Shown: positions 5,455-5,550 of the stretch, piece by piece
How positions within the stretch are numbered: position 1 is the first letter of the stretch
Layout of the letters: each line of letters begins with the position of its first letter
Origin: Kmv34 sp964524965
GTDB lineage: Bacteria > Aerophobota > Aerophobia > Aerophobales > B3-G15
Assembly (NCBI GenBank): GCA_964524965.1
Contig: CAZGDY010000108.1
Location: 1 to 5,550, forward strand
Direction of reading: 5' to 3'
Length of the DNA stretch: 5,550 nucleotides
The notes under the pieces: generated by a model
What the model was told of the DNA's origin: nothing
Seen by the model: the letters and a program-made list of their open reading frames with translations, nothing else
Databases searched by the model: none
Made by a program: the position numbers and the translations under genes

Positions 5455-5550
5455 TCTTGTAATAGAGCTTCGCTGGAGTTTAACGATTATCTGATTAGCT
5501 ATCTCCGCTTCTACGTAATTTTTCTTGACGCGAGTGATCGTAGCATAAAT
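5431..5550 (-). CDS. yajC: YajC, preprotein translocase accessory subunit (C-terminal 39 residues)
   Basis: On the minus strand one frame is open from the window edge to a TAG at 5431-5433, while the other two close quickly. The 39 residues include ATITRVKKNYVEAEIANQ and IIVKLQRSSITRL, which fit the end of the small YajC domain: a beta-strand pattern of the type GtVtrV..d.V.vEia, then V..qRs.I..v. YajC is a single-pass membrane protein associated with SecDF-YidC. The membrane segment would lie in the missing N-terminal part. The tail overlaps the end of the ppiD-like gene by 24 bases. The call rests on pattern recognition of a short fragment; another small beta-barrel protein cannot be fully excluded. 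Confidence 0.75.
   Translation of the reverse strand: MYATITRVKKNYVEAEIANQIIVKLQRSSITRLRGEVEE

Noticed and set aside
5455..5550. Non-coding tail after the ppiD-like gene
   Set aside because: The minus strand is open throughout in a frame with YajC-like sequence, so it is treated as a partial gene. The small AGCTTCGCT hairpin in it has only three base pairs.
1..5550. Mobile elements, CRISPR array, tRNA, rRNA, riboswitch
   Set aside because: No terminal inverted repeats, transposase-like reading frame, regular spaced repeats, or recognisable RNA structure were seen; nearly all bases are within housekeeping genes.

Overview
The window is a compact, AT-rich bacterial chromosome segment carrying housekeeping genes for methionine salvage, tRNA amidation, cell shape and envelope protein folding or secretion. 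Only two stretches are clearly non-coding: about 70 bases between mreB and mreC, and 96 bases between mreB and the ppiD-like gene. Rod-shape genes plus a membrane-anchored PpiD-type foldase suggest a rod-shaped bacterium, probably with two membranes. I cannot name the phylum from this sequence. I see no insertion sequence, phage gene, CRISPR array, tRNA or rRNA.

Layout. (1) Bases 1-1063, plus strand: the 3' three quarters of mtnA, overlapping a complete gatC. (2) Bases 1047-3465, minus strand: mreB, mreC and mreD in the classical order, ending against gatC. (3) Bases 3466-3561: a divergent promoter region with two good sigma-70-type promoters whose -35 boxes lie 2 bp apart. (4) Bases 3562-5454, plus strand: a 630-residue membrane-anchored SurA/PpiD-type peptidyl-prolyl isomerase. 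(5) Bases 5431-5550, minus strand: a short C-terminal coding piece that runs off the window edge and reads as YajC.

How the genes fit together. MreB forms cytoplasmic filaments, and MreC and MreD link them to the cell-wall elongation machinery. The PpiD-like protein would help polypeptides fold as they leave the Sec translocon, and YajC is an accessory translocon subunit, so the right half is about the envelope. MtnA and GatC are metabolic and translational genes without a functional link to the rest.

The most interesting points are: a near-consensus mreB promoter placed so that transcription should begin on the A of the start codon, predicting a leaderless mRNA; three parvulin-like units in the PpiD protein in a 108-residue register, of which only the first keeps the active-site histidines; gatC standing without gatA and gatB; and both convergent gene pairs overlapping at their 3' ends. 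I see no clearly new multi-gene system here.
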